A DNA stretch of 64,000 nt from Desulfopila sp. IMCC35006 (GTDB taxonomy: Bacteria > Desulfobacterota > Desulfobulbia > Desulfobulbales > Desulfocapsaceae). The notes below the pieces were generated by a model. It worked only from the letters and a program-made list of their open reading frames with translations. It searched no databases and had not been told where the DNA came from. The DNA is taken from the NCBI RefSeq assembly GCF_005116645.1, contig NZ_SWCM01000007.1, positions 62,001-126,000 on the forward strand. The letters are read 5' to 3'. A program made the translations under genes and the position numbers. Of this stretch, positions 19,292 to 29,046 are shown piece by piece. Positions within the stretch are counted from its first letter, which is position 1. Each line of letters opens with the position of its first letter.

Positions 19292-19306
19292 GTCCGGTGA
19301 AGTCCG

Positions 19307-20188
19307 TTACATCTTGTCGTTCCCCAGCCTCTTTTGTTGCGGTCTTGCCGGTTTCAGTAACATCAATACCCCCAAAAGGGTCATTGAACCCCCGACAATT
19401 ATTTTCCACCCCAGAGTGTCTCCGAAAACCAATACCCCCAAAAATGTGGCAATGACAGGGGTCGGTAAAAGCAGCGGTGTTACCATGGAAACCGGATACC
19501 TGCCAAGCAGATAATAGACAATCCCATGGCCTACAATGGAGGCGCCAACGGCAGAGTAGAGAGGCGTCCAGAAATCAATGAGATGGACATGCGAAAGAAT
19601 TTGGGTTTGACCGGATTCAAAAATCGCGGACAACAACAGCAATGACGGGCAGGCAACCACCGCAATCCATGCCTGAAGCCTGAATACCCCGAGATGCGGG
19701 CATTGCCGCATCAGGATTGTCGCAACAGCCATCACAAAAGCTGCTCCTGTCACCCATAAGATTGCATCAATGTGATTAAAGACAATTGGATCGAAACCAA
19801 TCACCATCACTCCACCAAAGGCGACAGCGATCGAGACTATCGAGAGTAAAGAAACTTTTTCTTTTAAGAAGATGGCGGCAAAAATTGCTGAAAATGGAAC
19901 ATAGAGCTGTGTCGTGATGGCTATCGAGGCAATATTCCCGCCAGCATGCAGACCGGTGAAAATCATCCCGAAGTGGAGCACACCTAAAAGAAACGCCACC
20001 CGTAAAAGCGGCTTCATATATCCTGGCGCAGGTTTCAGCCAGGGGAGCATTAACAGCAGCAGGAAAAGAAAACGTATTGCCGTGAATAAGAGCGGCTGAA
20101 AGACCTCGGCACCAATTTTTCCCGCAATGAAATTAATCCCCCAGGCGGAATTTGCCAACACAATCATCAGGAGATGGAGTGCACTCAT
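19307..20188 (-). CDS. EamA/DMT-family transporter
   Basis: A 293-residue inner-membrane protein with ten predicted TM segments in two EamA repeats: N-terminal ANSAWGINFIAGKIG, mid VMVIGFDP, and second repeat GRYPVSMVTPLLLPTPVIATFLGVL. The C-terminus is basic (RPQQKR). It is a probable small-metabolite exporter of unknown substrate. It is convergent with the tRNA side and divergent from the TonB receptor gene. It is distinct in sequence from the EamA genes at 1-251 and 5321-6202. Confidence 0.8.
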   Translation of the reverse strand: MSALHLLMIVLANSAWGINFIAGKIGAEVFQPLLFTAIRFLFLLLLMLPWLKPAPGYMKPLLRVAFLLGVLHFGMIFTGLHAGGNIASIAITTQLYVPFSAIFAAIFLKEKVSLLSIVSIAVAFGGVMVIGFDPIVFNHIDAILWVTGAAFVMAVATILMRQCPHLGVFRLQAWIAVVACPSLLLLSAIFESGQTQILSHVHLIDFWTPLYSAVGASIVGHGIVYYLLGRYPVSMVTPLLLPTPVIATFLGVLVFGDTLGWKIIVGGSMTLLGVLMLLKPARPQQKRLGNDKM

Positions 20189-20690
20189 AGTAGGTATTGT
20201 ATCCTGTCGAGGATTATTGTCATGTTCTTTTCACGCCCTGTCTTCGGCGAAACTACGTGCTGTCCAGCCTCGCACTACCACTTACCAATTTTTCAGGTGT
20301 CTGTCAGATCTGATTCGTTTTCTTCGCTTTCAAAACAGATTTTTCATGGGTCATGATTTCGTAGGAAATCTCTTTTCCGAGAATAGGCAGGTTTTTTGCG
20401 GGATTCAATTGGTCTGCTGATAATCTTTCCGATTATTTTGCATTAAATTTGACTTCTAATTTCCATCAATGATACCATCAATTTATCTCGTAGTTTCCTG
20501 ATGCATATTTCATACCCATGATTGGTTTAATTCCTCCAGGAATAGATGACTCCGCAACAATACGCGGTTGAGCATTTAAGCTGAGAATATTGATGATGAA
20601 AACATTTTTAATAACCCCGAAACGGTCGATTAGTGCAATGCAAAAATACTGTTTTGCAATCCCGGCTGGTCAAAATCGATGGAGTCAGCA
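20189..20690 (+). promoter_or_regulatory. Divergent regulatory region upstream of the first TonB receptor
   Basis: About 500 bases without a credible gene. A possible sigma-70 promoter is TTGACT (20449-20454) with a weak -10 (GATACC, 20471-20476); it shares AAATTTGAC with the better promoter before the second receptor. An inverted repeat TGCAAAA/TTTTGCA (20639-20645 and 20652-20658) lies just upstream of the receptor ribosome site and could be an operator or leader hairpin. GGAG at 20681-20684 fixes the receptor start at 20691. Confidence 0.35.
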
Positions 20691-22742
20691 ATGAAGAGTG
20701 CCGGTAAGAAATACCTTGTTGCAGGGGCCCTGTGCCTGTGTTGTACCCTGACAAAGGGAGAGGTAAATGCAGCCAGTGAAACAGGCAATGAATTTCTCGA
20801 TATGGACCTCTCCCAGCTGATGAATATCACCATCACCTCGGTGTCGAAAAAGGAGCAGCGCCTGGCCGATGCGGCTGCGGCAGTTTTTGTCATTAGCCAG
20901 GAGGACATCCGGCGCTCCGGAGTGACCAGTATTCCCGACGCCCTGGCCATGGCCCCCGGTCTGCAGGTAGCGAAAATAAGTGCGAGCAAGTGGTCGGTTT
21001 CCTCTCGCGGTTTTGCCGGCCATACCTCCAATAAACTGCTGGTTTTGATAGATGGTCGGAGTGTTTATTCCCCCAGTTTCAGTGGCACTTGGTGGGATAT
21101 GCAGAACACGCTGCTGGAGGACATTGATAGAATAGAAGTCATTCGCGGACCGGGTGGCACACTTTGGGGTGCGAATGCGGTGAATGGGATTATCAATATT
21201 ATCACCAAAAAATCCAGTGAAACCCATGGTGGTCTTGTTCGCGTTGGCGCAGGCGATCAGGAAAGGTATCAGGGAGGTGTCCGTTACGGTGCAAAATTGA
21301 ATGGGTCTACCGATGGTCGTATTTATCTGACCTACAATGATCGCGACAATAATACACTTGCTAACGGAGGTGGTGATGCCAACGATTCCTGGCAGAGTTT
21401 TCAAGGTGGTTTTCGCCTGGACGGCACGCCACGTGCCAACTCCGAATGGACCTTGCAAGGGGATATGTACCGGAATCGTGCAGATCAGATTCTCTATCCC
21501 TATTGGATTGCAACCTCACCTTATCTTACCGCAAAAGACAGTGAAGCTGATATGACTGGTGCCAATATTCTCGGCCGTTATCGGCGGGAATTATCCGGTG
21601 GTGATGCAATTACAGTTCAGGCCTACTACGACTACAATGACCAGGAAGAGCATGATTATTACCAGCAGACATTTAAAACAGTGGATCTGGATATCCAGTA
21701 TGAAACAAGCTTTGGTGCATATAACAGCTTCACCATTGGGGGAGGGTATAGGCGGGTCGATGGAGAATATGAAAATAGTTATCAGGTTGAAGTGTCTGAT
21801 ACGGATACTGGTGATGATATCTACAGCACCTTTGTACAGGATGAGATCAAACTGATCGACGACAAGCTATGGCTTACCTTGGGAACAAAATGGGAGCATA
21901 ATGATTTTACTGGTTCTGAGCTGCAACCCAGCGGTCGCCTTCTCTGGAAACCAGTGGCCAATCATTCTTTCTGGGCCTCTGTTGCCCGTGCTGTGCGTAC
22001 TCCTTCAATCGTTGAACGAAAAGGCAGTATCCTTGCAGCCTCCTACCCTCTCCCTCCCCCCTATAATTCTATTACTGGAACTACCTATATCAGGGGGAAT
22101 AAAGAATTTGATTCGGAGGAGGTTGTTGCCTATGAGACAGGCTATCGCTGGCAGGCAAACACTAAGCTCTCGTTTGATATTGCGGCCTTTTATAATGAGT
22201 ATGAAAAATTATATCAGCTTGAACCAGTAACAAGCAGTACTGGTCTGGATTTTACCTTTGTTAATGGAGCCGAAGGGCACAGTTATGGTTTGGAGCTTGC
22301 GGCTGATTGGAAACCGACTTCCTGGTTGTCTCTGGTATTGACTTATTCCTATCTGGATATGGAATTATCGAGTGTCAATTCATTGACTGGACAAAACGTT
22401 TCCGAGAGTACTTTAGCGATAGCCAAATCCAGCCCCAAACATCAGGCTTCGGTGCGCACGTCCATTGACTTTGCTGAAAAATGGCAGACAAATCTCTGGC
22501 TGCGTTATACCGATGAAATTGTCGGCCGCGACAGTGCTGACGTGCTCTCTGGAGAAATTCCGCTGGATGGTTATTTCCTCTTTGACGCCAATCTGATTTG
22601 GAAAGCGACGGACCATCTTGAAATCATGCTGGTTGGTCAGAATTTACTGAACAATAGTCAGTTGGAATATATTTCTGAGCTCATCACTCCAGCCACCGAA
22701 ATTGAACGAAGTGTGTATCTTAAGCTGACCTATAATTTTTAA
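20691..22742 (+). CDS. TonB-dependent outer-membrane receptor (module 1)
   Basis: About 683 residues with a signal peptide (MKSAGKKYLVAGALCLCC onward). The plug domain shows ITSVSKKEQ (TonB-box-like), VFVISQEDIRRSG, LVLIDGRSVY, IEVIRGPGGTLWGANAVNG and INIITKK. A barrel of about 500 residues follows and ends in an aromatic-rich strand, LKLTYNF. It is a gated transporter or sensor in the outer membrane. The ATG at 20679 is also in frame, but GGAG sits six bases before 20691. A YfiR-like gene follows after 18 bases and a CHASE8-like hybrid kinase after that, so it probably senses a signal rather than only importing. The ligand is unknown. Confidence 0.92.
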   Translation: MKSAGKKYLVAGALCLCCTLTKGEVNAASETGNEFLDMDLSQLMNITITSVSKKEQRLADAAAAVFVISQEDIRRSGVTSIPDALAMAPGLQVAKISASKWSVSSRGFAGHTSNKLLVLIDGRSVYSPSFSGTWWDMQNTLLEDIDRIEVIRGPGGTLWGANAVNGIINIITKKSSETHGGLVRVGAGDQERYQGGVRYGAKLNGSTDGRIYLTYNDRDNNTLANGGGDANDSWQSFQGGFRLDGTPRANSEWTLQGDMYRNRADQILYPYWIATSPYLTAKDSEADMTGANILGRYRRELSGGDAITVQAYYDYNDQEEHDYYQQTFKTVDLDIQYETSFGAYNSFTIGGGYRRVDGEYENSYQVEVSDTDTGDDIYSTFVQDEIKLIDDKLWLTLGTKWEHNDFTGSELQPSGRLLWKPVANHSFWASVARAVRTPSIVERKGSILAASYPLPPPYNSITGTTYIRGNKEFDSEEVVAYETGYRWQANTKLSFDIAAFYNEYEKLYQLEPVTSSTGLDFTFVNGAEGHSYGLELAADWKPTSWLSLVLTYSYLDMELSSVNSLTGQNVSESTLAIAKSSPKHQASVRTSIDFAEKWQTNLWLRYTDEIVGRDSADVLSGEIPLDGYFLFDANLIWKATDHLEIMLVGQNLLNNSQLEYISELITPATEIERSVYLKLTYNF

Positions 22743-22760
22743 ACTACAGCATAACAGAAT

Positions 22761-23309
22761 ATGACATCCCGAAAATTATTCATATCTGTTTTGCCAGTTA
22801 TCCTGGCGCTCCTCTATGGAGTTGCCGCAATAGCGGCAAATACCGAAACCGAGGGGCTGGAATATAAGCTGAAAGCGGCTTTTTTACTCAATTTTTCAAA
22901 GTTTACTACCTGGCCCAAAGAAGCATTTTCGGAGGCTGGCCAGACTTTTGATTTTTGTATTATCGGCAAGGATCCTTTTGGTAAGGCATTAGATGGGCTG
23001 GAATCGAAGAAAGTTGGCGGCAGAAACGTGCGCCTGCACCATGCCGGATCAACTGCTGACGCAAAGACCTGCCATGTCATGTTCATAAGCAAATCGGAAC
23101 AAAGTCATCTCGCACAGTTGCTGCAGGCTGTTGTCGGACGACCGGTTCTCACGGTCAGTGATATAGAGGGCTTCAGCCGGCAGGGGGGAATTCTTGAATT
23201 TGTAACGAAAGATGGTCGATTATCTTTTGTCGCCAATAACCAGCAAGCGCTTCACAGTGGTCTCCAGATAAATGCCTCCTTACTGAATCTGGCTGCTGAG
23301 GTATTTTAG
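22761..23309 (+). CDS. YfiR-family periplasmic protein (module 1)
   Basis: A 182-residue protein with a signal peptide ending near IAANTET. It shows the YfiR/DUF4154 pattern: [46 protein letters not shown] and a C-terminal [11 protein letters not shown]. Cysteines 66 and 104 are 38 residues apart, the same spacing as in the second copy, so a disulfide is likely. In Pseudomonas YfiBNR, YfiR in the periplasm binds and silences the CHASE8-domain cyclase YfiN. Here the CHASE8-like partner is the hybrid kinase that starts 7 bases after this stop. Confidence 0.88.
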   Translation: MTSRKLFISVLPVILALLYGVAAIAANTETEGLEYKLKAAFLLNFSKFTTWPKEAFSEAGQTFDFCIIGKDPFGKALDGLESKKVGGRNVRLHHAGSTADAKTCHVMFISKSEQSHLAQLLQAVVGRPVLTVSDIEGFSRQGGILEFVTKDGRLSFVANNQQALHSGLQINASLLNLAAEVF

Positions 23310-23316
23310 GATCGAT

Positions 23317-26130
23317 ATGAAGAACTGGTTTTTGCAACTTGCCATTCGTTATAAATTCTATGTCATCGTTCTGCTCGCCTGTTTTGTGGCCCTGCTGCTG
23401 ACCACCTCTATTTCCCTTTTCAGTCAGCGATATCTTATCCGCCAGCAGCTCTCCGGTGAGCTGCAGACCCTCTCCACCGTTATTGCCGAGAACTGTAAGG
23501 CGGGTATTGCCTTCAAAGATAAAGAAGCACTCAACACAATCCTGCATTCCCTTGTCGCCAAGCCGGCAATTATTAGCGGACGGGTTACCGATGCGGACGG
23601 TGAGATCTATGCCGAGTACAGCAATGCGTCCCGGGCGAACTCTATCCCGGGAGCAACAAACGCCAGTCATCTTCAGGGCAGGCACCTAGTTTTTAACCCG
23701 GACTATATTGATGTAGTTGAGCCGGTTGTCCTGGACGGGGAAACCATCGGCCATGTCCAGATGCTGGTGAGTCTGAATGATTTAAAGCACAGTCAGATGA
23801 TTATCGCCGCGCTGATGGTTGTTTCGCTTCTTTTTGGCCTGCTTGTTGCCATGTCGCTTTCCGGCCGTTTACTGCAGGTCGTTGTGGAGCCGATGCTCAG
23901 TTTACTGGGGACTATGCAACAGATTTCACGGGAGAAGCAATATGATGTCCGTACTCCGGTAAAGGCCAGGGACGAGCTCGGCCAACTGGCTATGGGATTT
24001 AATGATATGCTGACGACAATCCAGCTGCGTGATGACCACCTCGAAGAGCAGGTGGAGGAGCGCACCAGGGATTTACTGGACGCTAAAGAGATAGCCGAAG
24101 CTGCCAATAAAGCCAAAAGCGAGTTCCTGGCTAATATGAGTCATGAAATCCGCACGCCGATGAATGGCGTGCTGGGCATGAATGAACTTTTACGAGATAC
24201 GGACCTCACCGATGAACAGCGCCATTTCGCCGAAATTATTCAGGGCTCGGGAGAGTCGTTGCTGGCAATTATTAATGATATCCTTGATTTTTCAAAGATT
24301 GAAGCAGGGAAATTAGAATTGGAGACCATCCCTTTCGATTTGCGGCAGTTGATTGAAGAAGTTGCCCAGCTCCTTGCAGCCCGGGCTCATGCTAAAGGAC
24401 TTGAGCTGGCTGTTCTGATCCCCGCCGATACCTGCTGCCGTTTGCAGGGAGACCCAACGCGTCTGCGCCAGGTTCTCACTAACCTTGTTGCCAATGCGAT
24501 CAAGTTCACCGAAAAGGGTGAGGTTGTAATTCGGGCGACAACGGGCAGACAGGACGGCGGCAGGGTCTCTCTGCAGCTATCTGTTGTTGACACAGGCATC
24601 GGGATAAGTCGGAAAATTCAGCATCTTCTTTTTAAGCCTTTTTCACAGGCCGATAGTTCGACAACGCGTCAATATGGCGGAACCGGTCTTGGCCTGGCTA
24701 TCTCCAGTGAACTGGTATCGTGCATGGGTGGCGTTCTGGCCTGTGAAAGTGAACGAGGGAAGGGGTCGCATTTCTTTTTTGATGTACCGCTCGCGCCGGC
24801 GCAGGACGAGGTAAGAGAGCAATGTCCTTCTGATTCCAATGAGCTACAGGGGGTCCGTGTCCTTATTATTGATGACAATGCAACCAATCGGGAAATTCTC
24901 GAACGACAGGTTGCGACCTGGGAAATGGATGGTGAAAGTGCCGGTAATGGGCCGGAAGGGTTGATCAAACTGCGTATCGCCCAGCAAAACGGTCAGCCTT
25001 TTTCCCTGGTTATCCTTGATATGCAGATGCCCGGTATGGATGGGTTGGAAGTCGCCGAAAAAATTAAAACCGATCCGGTAATAGCCGATATACAGATGAT
25101 AATGCTTACTTCCGTAGGATTCCGGGGGGACATTGTCCGAGTAAAAGAGAACGGTATCGCGGCATATCTCACCAAACCTATTCGACAAATTGAGTTATGT
25201 TCTGCCTTGCTGGCGCTGTTGGGCAGGAAAACCCCGTATGAACCACCTCAACCTGTTACTGCACACTCTCTTGCTGAAAAAAACCGGCGAGCTGGTATAC
25301 ACGTTCTTGTTGTCGAAGATAATGAGACGAATCAGATGGTTGTGCTTGGCATGCTCGAGAAAATTGGCTGCAGGGTCACGCTTTGCGCAAACGGCAGGGA
25401 GGCTGTAGATGTGGCTGCCCGGAAAAAATTCGACCTTGTTTTCATGGATTGTCAGATGCCGATTATGGATGGATATGCGGCGGCGACCGCCATCCGCAAA
25501 ATGGAGCAAGGCAAAGCTCCGAAGAAGCATATTCCGATCATCGCCCTGACTGCAAATGCCCTGGAAGGTGACCGAGAGAAATGTCTTCTCGCAGGCATGG
25601 ATGATTATATCAGTAAACCTTTTAAGCAAGAGGTTATTCTTACGATCCTTGATCATTGGGCCAATGGGAGTTCAATGGCCTCAGCAGGGCATACATCCAT
25701 TGAAGATACCGAACCTGAGATGGTGCCATGTGAAACGCCACCATCACAAGGGAGAACTCCAGGCAACGATATCAGCATACATGCTGCACCAATTGACATC
25801 AGTATCTTGAATACTCTTAAAAGCCTGCAGATGGAAGGACAGCCCGATATTCTTGGCAGGGTTGTAAGCGCCTATCTGAAAAGCTCCGAACCGCTTGTTG
25901 CGAAATTGCATGAATCGCTGGTTGTTGAGGATTTTGCCGCAGTGAAAAACAACGCGCACAGTCTCAAATCAAGCAGTGCGAATGTCGGCGCAAAAAAACT
26001 TTCCGAACTCTGCAGAGAACTGGAGATGTTGAACATAGAGCATACGTACGCTGCTGCGACAAATCTGGTGTCTGGCATAGGCTCGGAATTTATTCGGGTT
26101 AAAGCTGCACTGCACAGCGAAATCTCCTGA
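23317..26130 (+). CDS. CHASE8-like hybrid histidine kinase, phosphorelay type (module 1)
   Basis: 937 residues. TM1 is about 14-36, followed by a periplasmic CHASE8-like domain (about 40-150, [18 protein letters not shown] as in YfiN sensors). TM2 is about 165-187, then HAMP, coiled coil, HisKA with His276 in [12 protein letters not shown], and HATPase with DTGIGIS and GGTGLGL. Two receiver domains (acceptors near Asp568 and Asp711) and a C-terminal Hpt with His881 (AHSLKSSS) follow. It should autophosphorylate and pass phosphate through REC2 and Hpt to a separate receiver. The first REC has aspartates at DDNATNR and DMQMPGMDG and looks usable. The module has no own output gene; the REC-GGDEF-EAL proteins downstream are candidates. 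Confidence 0.92.
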   Translation: MKNWFLQLAIRYKFYVIVLLACFVALLLTTSISLFSQRYLIRQQLSGELQTLSTVIAENCKAGIAFKDKEALNTILHSLVAKPAIISGRVTDADGEIYAEYSNASRANSIPGATNASHLQGRHLVFNPDYIDVVEPVVLDGETIGHVQMLVSLNDLKHSQMIIAALMVVSLLFGLLVAMSLSGRLLQVVVEPMLSLLGTMQQISREKQYDVRTPVKARDELGQLAMGFNDMLTTIQLRDDHLEEQVEERTRDLLDAKEIAEAANKAKSEFLANMSHEIRTPMNGVLGMNELLRDTDLTDEQRHFAEIIQGSGESLLAIINDILDFSKIEAGKLELETIPFDLRQLIEEVAQLLAARAHAKGLELAVLIPADTCCRLQGDPTRLRQVLTNLVANAIKFTEKGEVVIRATTGRQDGGRVSLQLSVVDTGIGISRKIQHLLFKPFSQADSSTTRQYGGTGLGLAISSELVSCMGGVLACESERGKGSHFFFDVPLAPAQDEVREQCPSDSNELQGVRVLIIDDNATNREILERQVATWEMDGESAGNGPEGLIKLRIAQQNGQPFSLVILDMQMPGMDGLEVAEKIKTDPVIADIQMIMLTSVGFRGDIVRVKENGIAAYLTKPIRQIELCSALLALLGRKTPYEPPQPVTAHSLAEKNRRAGIHVLVVEDNETNQMVVLGMLEKIGCRVTLCANGREAVDVAARKKFDLVFMDCQMPIMDGYAAATAIRKMEQGKAPKKHIPIIALTANALEGDREKCLLAGMDDYISKPFKQEVILTILDHWANGSSMASAGHTSIEDTEPEMVPCETPPSQGRTPGNDISIHAAPIDISILNTLKSLQMEGQPDILGRVVSAYLKSSEPLVAKLHESLVVEDFAAVKNNAHSLKSSSANVGAKKLSELCRELEMLNIEHTYAAATNLVSGIGSEFIRVKAALHSEIS

Positions 26131-26253
26131 ACATGCTGTATGCAAAAAACGCTTTGTCATGAATTTCTTCAGCCGGAAAACAGCGGTGCTTCTTTTTTGA
26201 TACAATCTGCGCAGCAAAGTATTTTTCCTGATTTTATCAATCGCAACTAAAAT

Positions 26254-26282
26254 TTGACATCACCAGAACGCTAAGAGATAAT
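26254..26282 (+). promoter_or_regulatory. Predicted sigma-70 promoter of module 2
   Basis: TTGACA (26254-26259), a 17-base spacer and GATAAT (26277-26282), very close to the housekeeping consensus, about 85 bases before the second TonB receptor start. It suggests module 2 can be transcribed independently of module 1. Confidence 0.6.
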
Positions 26283-26366
26283 GTTGGAATATTATAATTT
26301 TATCGTTAACAGGGAAATGTGTTCGCAATCATACCCGGTTGCGGAGGAATAGAGGGTTTGGGATTG

Positions 26367-28409
26367 ATGAATTTTCTTTCATATGATCAGGTCAGGCAAA
26401 AGAGGAGAAGAGCAGGCGCAGGTTTTGTGATGGGAGCCGTTTTATTAACTGCGGCAGCAACATGCCCGGCAAGCGAAACCGACCTGACAGTTATGAGCAT
26501 TGAGGACCTGATGGGCATTCAGGTCACCTCAGTGAGTAAAAAAGCCCAGAGTCTCTCCGACAGTGCTGCGGCAATTTTCGTCATTACCGCCGAGGATATT
26601 GCGCAATCCGGGGCCACCTGTATCCCGGAACTGCTGCGCATGGTGCCGGGTCTGAACGTTGCCCGCATTGACTCCAATAAATGGGCCATAACCAGCAGGG
26701 GCTTCAACTCTCGTTTTTCTGACAAATTACTCGTGCTGATGGATGGGAGGAGTGTCTATAATCCTCTTTATTCCGGCGTTTACTGGGAAGTGCAGGATAC
26801 GGTTCTGGAGGATATCGAACGGATAGAGGTTATTCGGGGACCCGGGGCAACCGTCTGGGGGGCAAATGCGGTAAACGGTGTCATCAATATTATTACCAAA
26901 CACGCCGGGGACACCCTGGGAGGTCTTGCCTTTGCAGGAGGAGGGACGGAAGAACGGACCTTTGCCGGTGGCCGTTATGGTGCAACGCTAGCCGAAGGTA
27001 TCTATGGAAGGTTTTATGCAAAAGGCAACGCGAGAGACAGTTATCAGTTTGTAACTGGTGAGGATGCGGAAGATTCCTGGCAGACGTATCGCAGTGGGTT
27101 TCGTGTTGATGGCAGTCTTGCTCACTCCAACAGTTTCAATGTCCAGGGCGATATCTATAAGGGTGATCTCAACCAGACTGTCAAATTAGCAACCCTCAAT
27201 GAACCCTACTCTCGTATTGATGAGGACGAGGTAGAGACAGAGGGGGGCAATGTGCTCGCATCGTGGACCCAGTATCTGTCTAATCGGGGACAGATAGACC
27301 TGCAATTTTACTATGACCGGGCACGTCGGGACGAGCTCACTAAAAATGAAGAGTCAGACACTCTGGATCTGGAGTTCAAGCACCATTTTGCCCTCGGCAA
27401 GAAGCAGGATCTGGTCTGGGGCTTGAATTATCGCTATATTGATCAGCAGTTTTATAACAGCTTCTGGACAATATTGGATCCGGCGAGCTCGCAGAGCAAT
27501 CTGTTCAGCTTCTTTGTCCAGGACGAGTATACCGCAATAGAAGATAAGCTGATATTGACACTTGGTTCCAAGGTTGAACACAATGATGCTACCGGTTTTG
27601 AGGTGCAGCCCAGTGTGCGGGCCCTTTTCAGCCCTCAGAAAAATCACAAGATCTGGGCCGCAGTTTCGAGAGCGGTGAGGACTCCCACCAGGATTGAACG
27701 CAACTCGACAATCACCACTATTGTCATTCCTCCGGGAGATGACGTGAATCCCCTGCCGGTGCCGGCCGCAGGAGGGGTCACCGCCTATCGCGACTACGAT
27801 TCCCAGGTCGTTGTTGCCTACGAAGCAGGTTATCGATATCTTGTGAGTGAAGCCCTCTCTTTTGACATGGCATTATTTTATAATGATTACGATAAATTGC
27901 GCAGTTTTAAAATAACCCCTGTCTTTAATGGCAGCTATGGAGAGGTGTATAATCAGTTTGGTAATCAAGCGGATGGAACCAGCCATGGTTTTGAGCTTGC
28001 GGTGGCCTGGCAGGCCCTGGATGTCCTCAAGTTTGATCTCGCCTATTCCTTCATTAACGAGAATTACACAGACATTAACATTACCTGGGGCAGTGAAGCC
28101 CCTGCCAATCAATTTTCTCTGCGGGCCGACTGGAAGGTAAATGATTCCTTCTCGTTCGATATTTGGGGACGGTATGTGGATAATGCTGCCTGCATGTATG
28201 TGGGAAACCCTGGCGGAGCGTATTATACCATTGATGATTATTTCACTGCTGATCTGCAGATCACCTACCATCCAACTTCAAATCTGAACATATCTCTGGT
28301 CGGACAAAACCTTCTTGCAGAGAGCCATGAAGAATATGTGCAGGAATTCTGGTCACTGCCGACAGAGGTGGAGCGGGGCATTTATCTTAAAGCAACTTAC
28401 CGGTTTTAA
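26367..28409 (+). CDS. TonB-dependent outer-membrane receptor (module 2)
   Basis: About 680 residues, paralogous to the module 1 receptor. The plug has VTSVSKKAQ, IFVITAEDIAQSG, LVLMDGRSVYNPLYSG, IEVIRGPGATVWGANAVNG and INIITKH. The barrel ends in the aromatic-rich LKATYRF. The ATG at 26367 gives an n-region with RQKRRR and a hydrophobic core before ASETD. The GTG at 26319 (AGGG upstream) would add 16 uncharged residues and is less likely. The barrel loops differ strongly from receptor 1, so a different ligand is likely. A YfiR-like gene follows after 33 bases. Confidence 0.9.
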   Translation: MNFLSYDQVRQKRRRAGAGFVMGAVLLTAAATCPASETDLTVMSIEDLMGIQVTSVSKKAQSLSDSAAAIFVITAEDIAQSGATCIPELLRMVPGLNVARIDSNKWAITSRGFNSRFSDKLLVLMDGRSVYNPLYSGVYWEVQDTVLEDIERIEVIRGPGATVWGANAVNGVINIITKHAGDTLGGLAFAGGGTEERTFAGGRYGATLAEGIYGRFYAKGNARDSYQFVTGEDAEDSWQTYRSGFRVDGSLAHSNSFNVQGDIYKGDLNQTVKLATLNEPYSRIDEDEVETEGGNVLASWTQYLSNRGQIDLQFYYDRARRDELTKNEESDTLDLEFKHHFALGKKQDLVWGLNYRYIDQQFYNSFWTILDPASSQSNLFSFFVQDEYTAIEDKLILTLGSKVEHNDATGFEVQPSVRALFSPQKNHKIWAAVSRAVRTPTRIERNSTITTIVIPPGDDVNPLPVPAAGGVTAYRDYDSQVVVAYEAGYRYLVSEALSFDMALFYNDYDKLRSFKITPVFNGSYGEVYNQFGNQADGTSHGFELAVAWQALDVLKFDLAYSFINENYTDINITWGSEAPANQFSLRADWKVNDSFSFDIWGRYVDNAACMYVGNPGGAYYTIDDYFTADLQITYHPTSNLNISLVGQNLLAESHEEYVQEFWSLPTEVERGIYLKATYRF

Positions 28410-28442
28410 ATAGAACAAGGTTGCTCTCCCGATGGTGGATAA

Positions 28443-29027
28443 ATGAACCCGGTTTTAGAATGCCTGATCAAGAAAATAGGCGGAGGTGCAGCAGGGGTGT
28501 TGTCGATGTTTGCGCTCCTTCTGCTGTTGCTGCTATCCCTGTCAGTTTCTGCTGTTGCTCAGCCAAGGGACGAATATGCGGTGAAGGCTGCCTTTGTTTT
28601 TAATTTTGCAATCCTCACGGAATGGCCGGCAATCCCAATTCCAGGCCCCAAAACAGACCTGTTGCTATGCGTAGTTGGCGGGGGTGATTTGCCGAAGGCC
28701 TTTGAATCCATAGAAGGAAAAAAGATAGGAGAGAGAACTCTTCATGTGGTGGCGGTGGACAAAGGGGTAACGCTTCCTGACTGCCAGATTGTTTTTTACC
28801 GGGAGGAGGTGAGCACAGAAGATCTGGTCCGAACTCTTTATGCCGTCAAGGGAAAAGCCGTACTGACCATTGGCGATAAAAGTAATGTCACCAAACTCGG
28901 TGGCGCGATTCATTTTTTTACCGATAATGGGAAACTCAGGTTTGCAATAAATCCAGGGGTTATTTCAGCACAGGGGCTGAAGCTGAGCTCCCGTCTGCTT
29001 AAAATTGCAACGCTGATTGAAGATTAA
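28443..29027 (+). CDS. YfiR-family periplasmic protein (module 2)
   Basis: A 194-residue secreted protein with a long signal peptide (cut near AVAQPRD). Family motifs are YAVKAAFVFNFAILTEWP, LLLCVVGGGDLP, LPDCQIVFY, VLTIGDKSNV and a C-terminal LKLSSRLLKIA. Cys76 and Cys114 keep the 38-residue spacing of the module 1 paralogue. It is clearly diverged from that copy, as expected if each pairs with its own receptor and kinase. It ends 19 bases before the kinase start. A role as periplasmic repressor of the adjacent CHASE8-like sensor is inferred by analogy with YfiR-YfiN. Confidence 0.86.
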   Translation: MNPVLECLIKKIGGGAAGVLSMFALLLLLLLSLSVSAVAQPRDEYAVKAAFVFNFAILTEWPAIPIPGPKTDLLLCVVGGGDLPKAFESIEGKKIGERTLHVVAVDKGVTLPDCQIVFYREEVSTEDLVRTLYAVKGKAVLTIGDKSNVTKLGGAIHFFTDNGKLRFAINPGVISAQGLKLSSRLLKIATLIED

Positions 29028-29046
29028 AAGATGAGAAGAGCCTAAC

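Noticed and set aside
20127-20420. 97-codon plus-strand frame before the first TonB receptor
   Set aside because: Overlaps the EamA start region and shows no convincing start or homology; the area reads as a promoter region.
20685-21458. 257-codon minus-strand open frame
   Set aside because: Antisense to the TonB receptor plug domain; translation resembles no known family.
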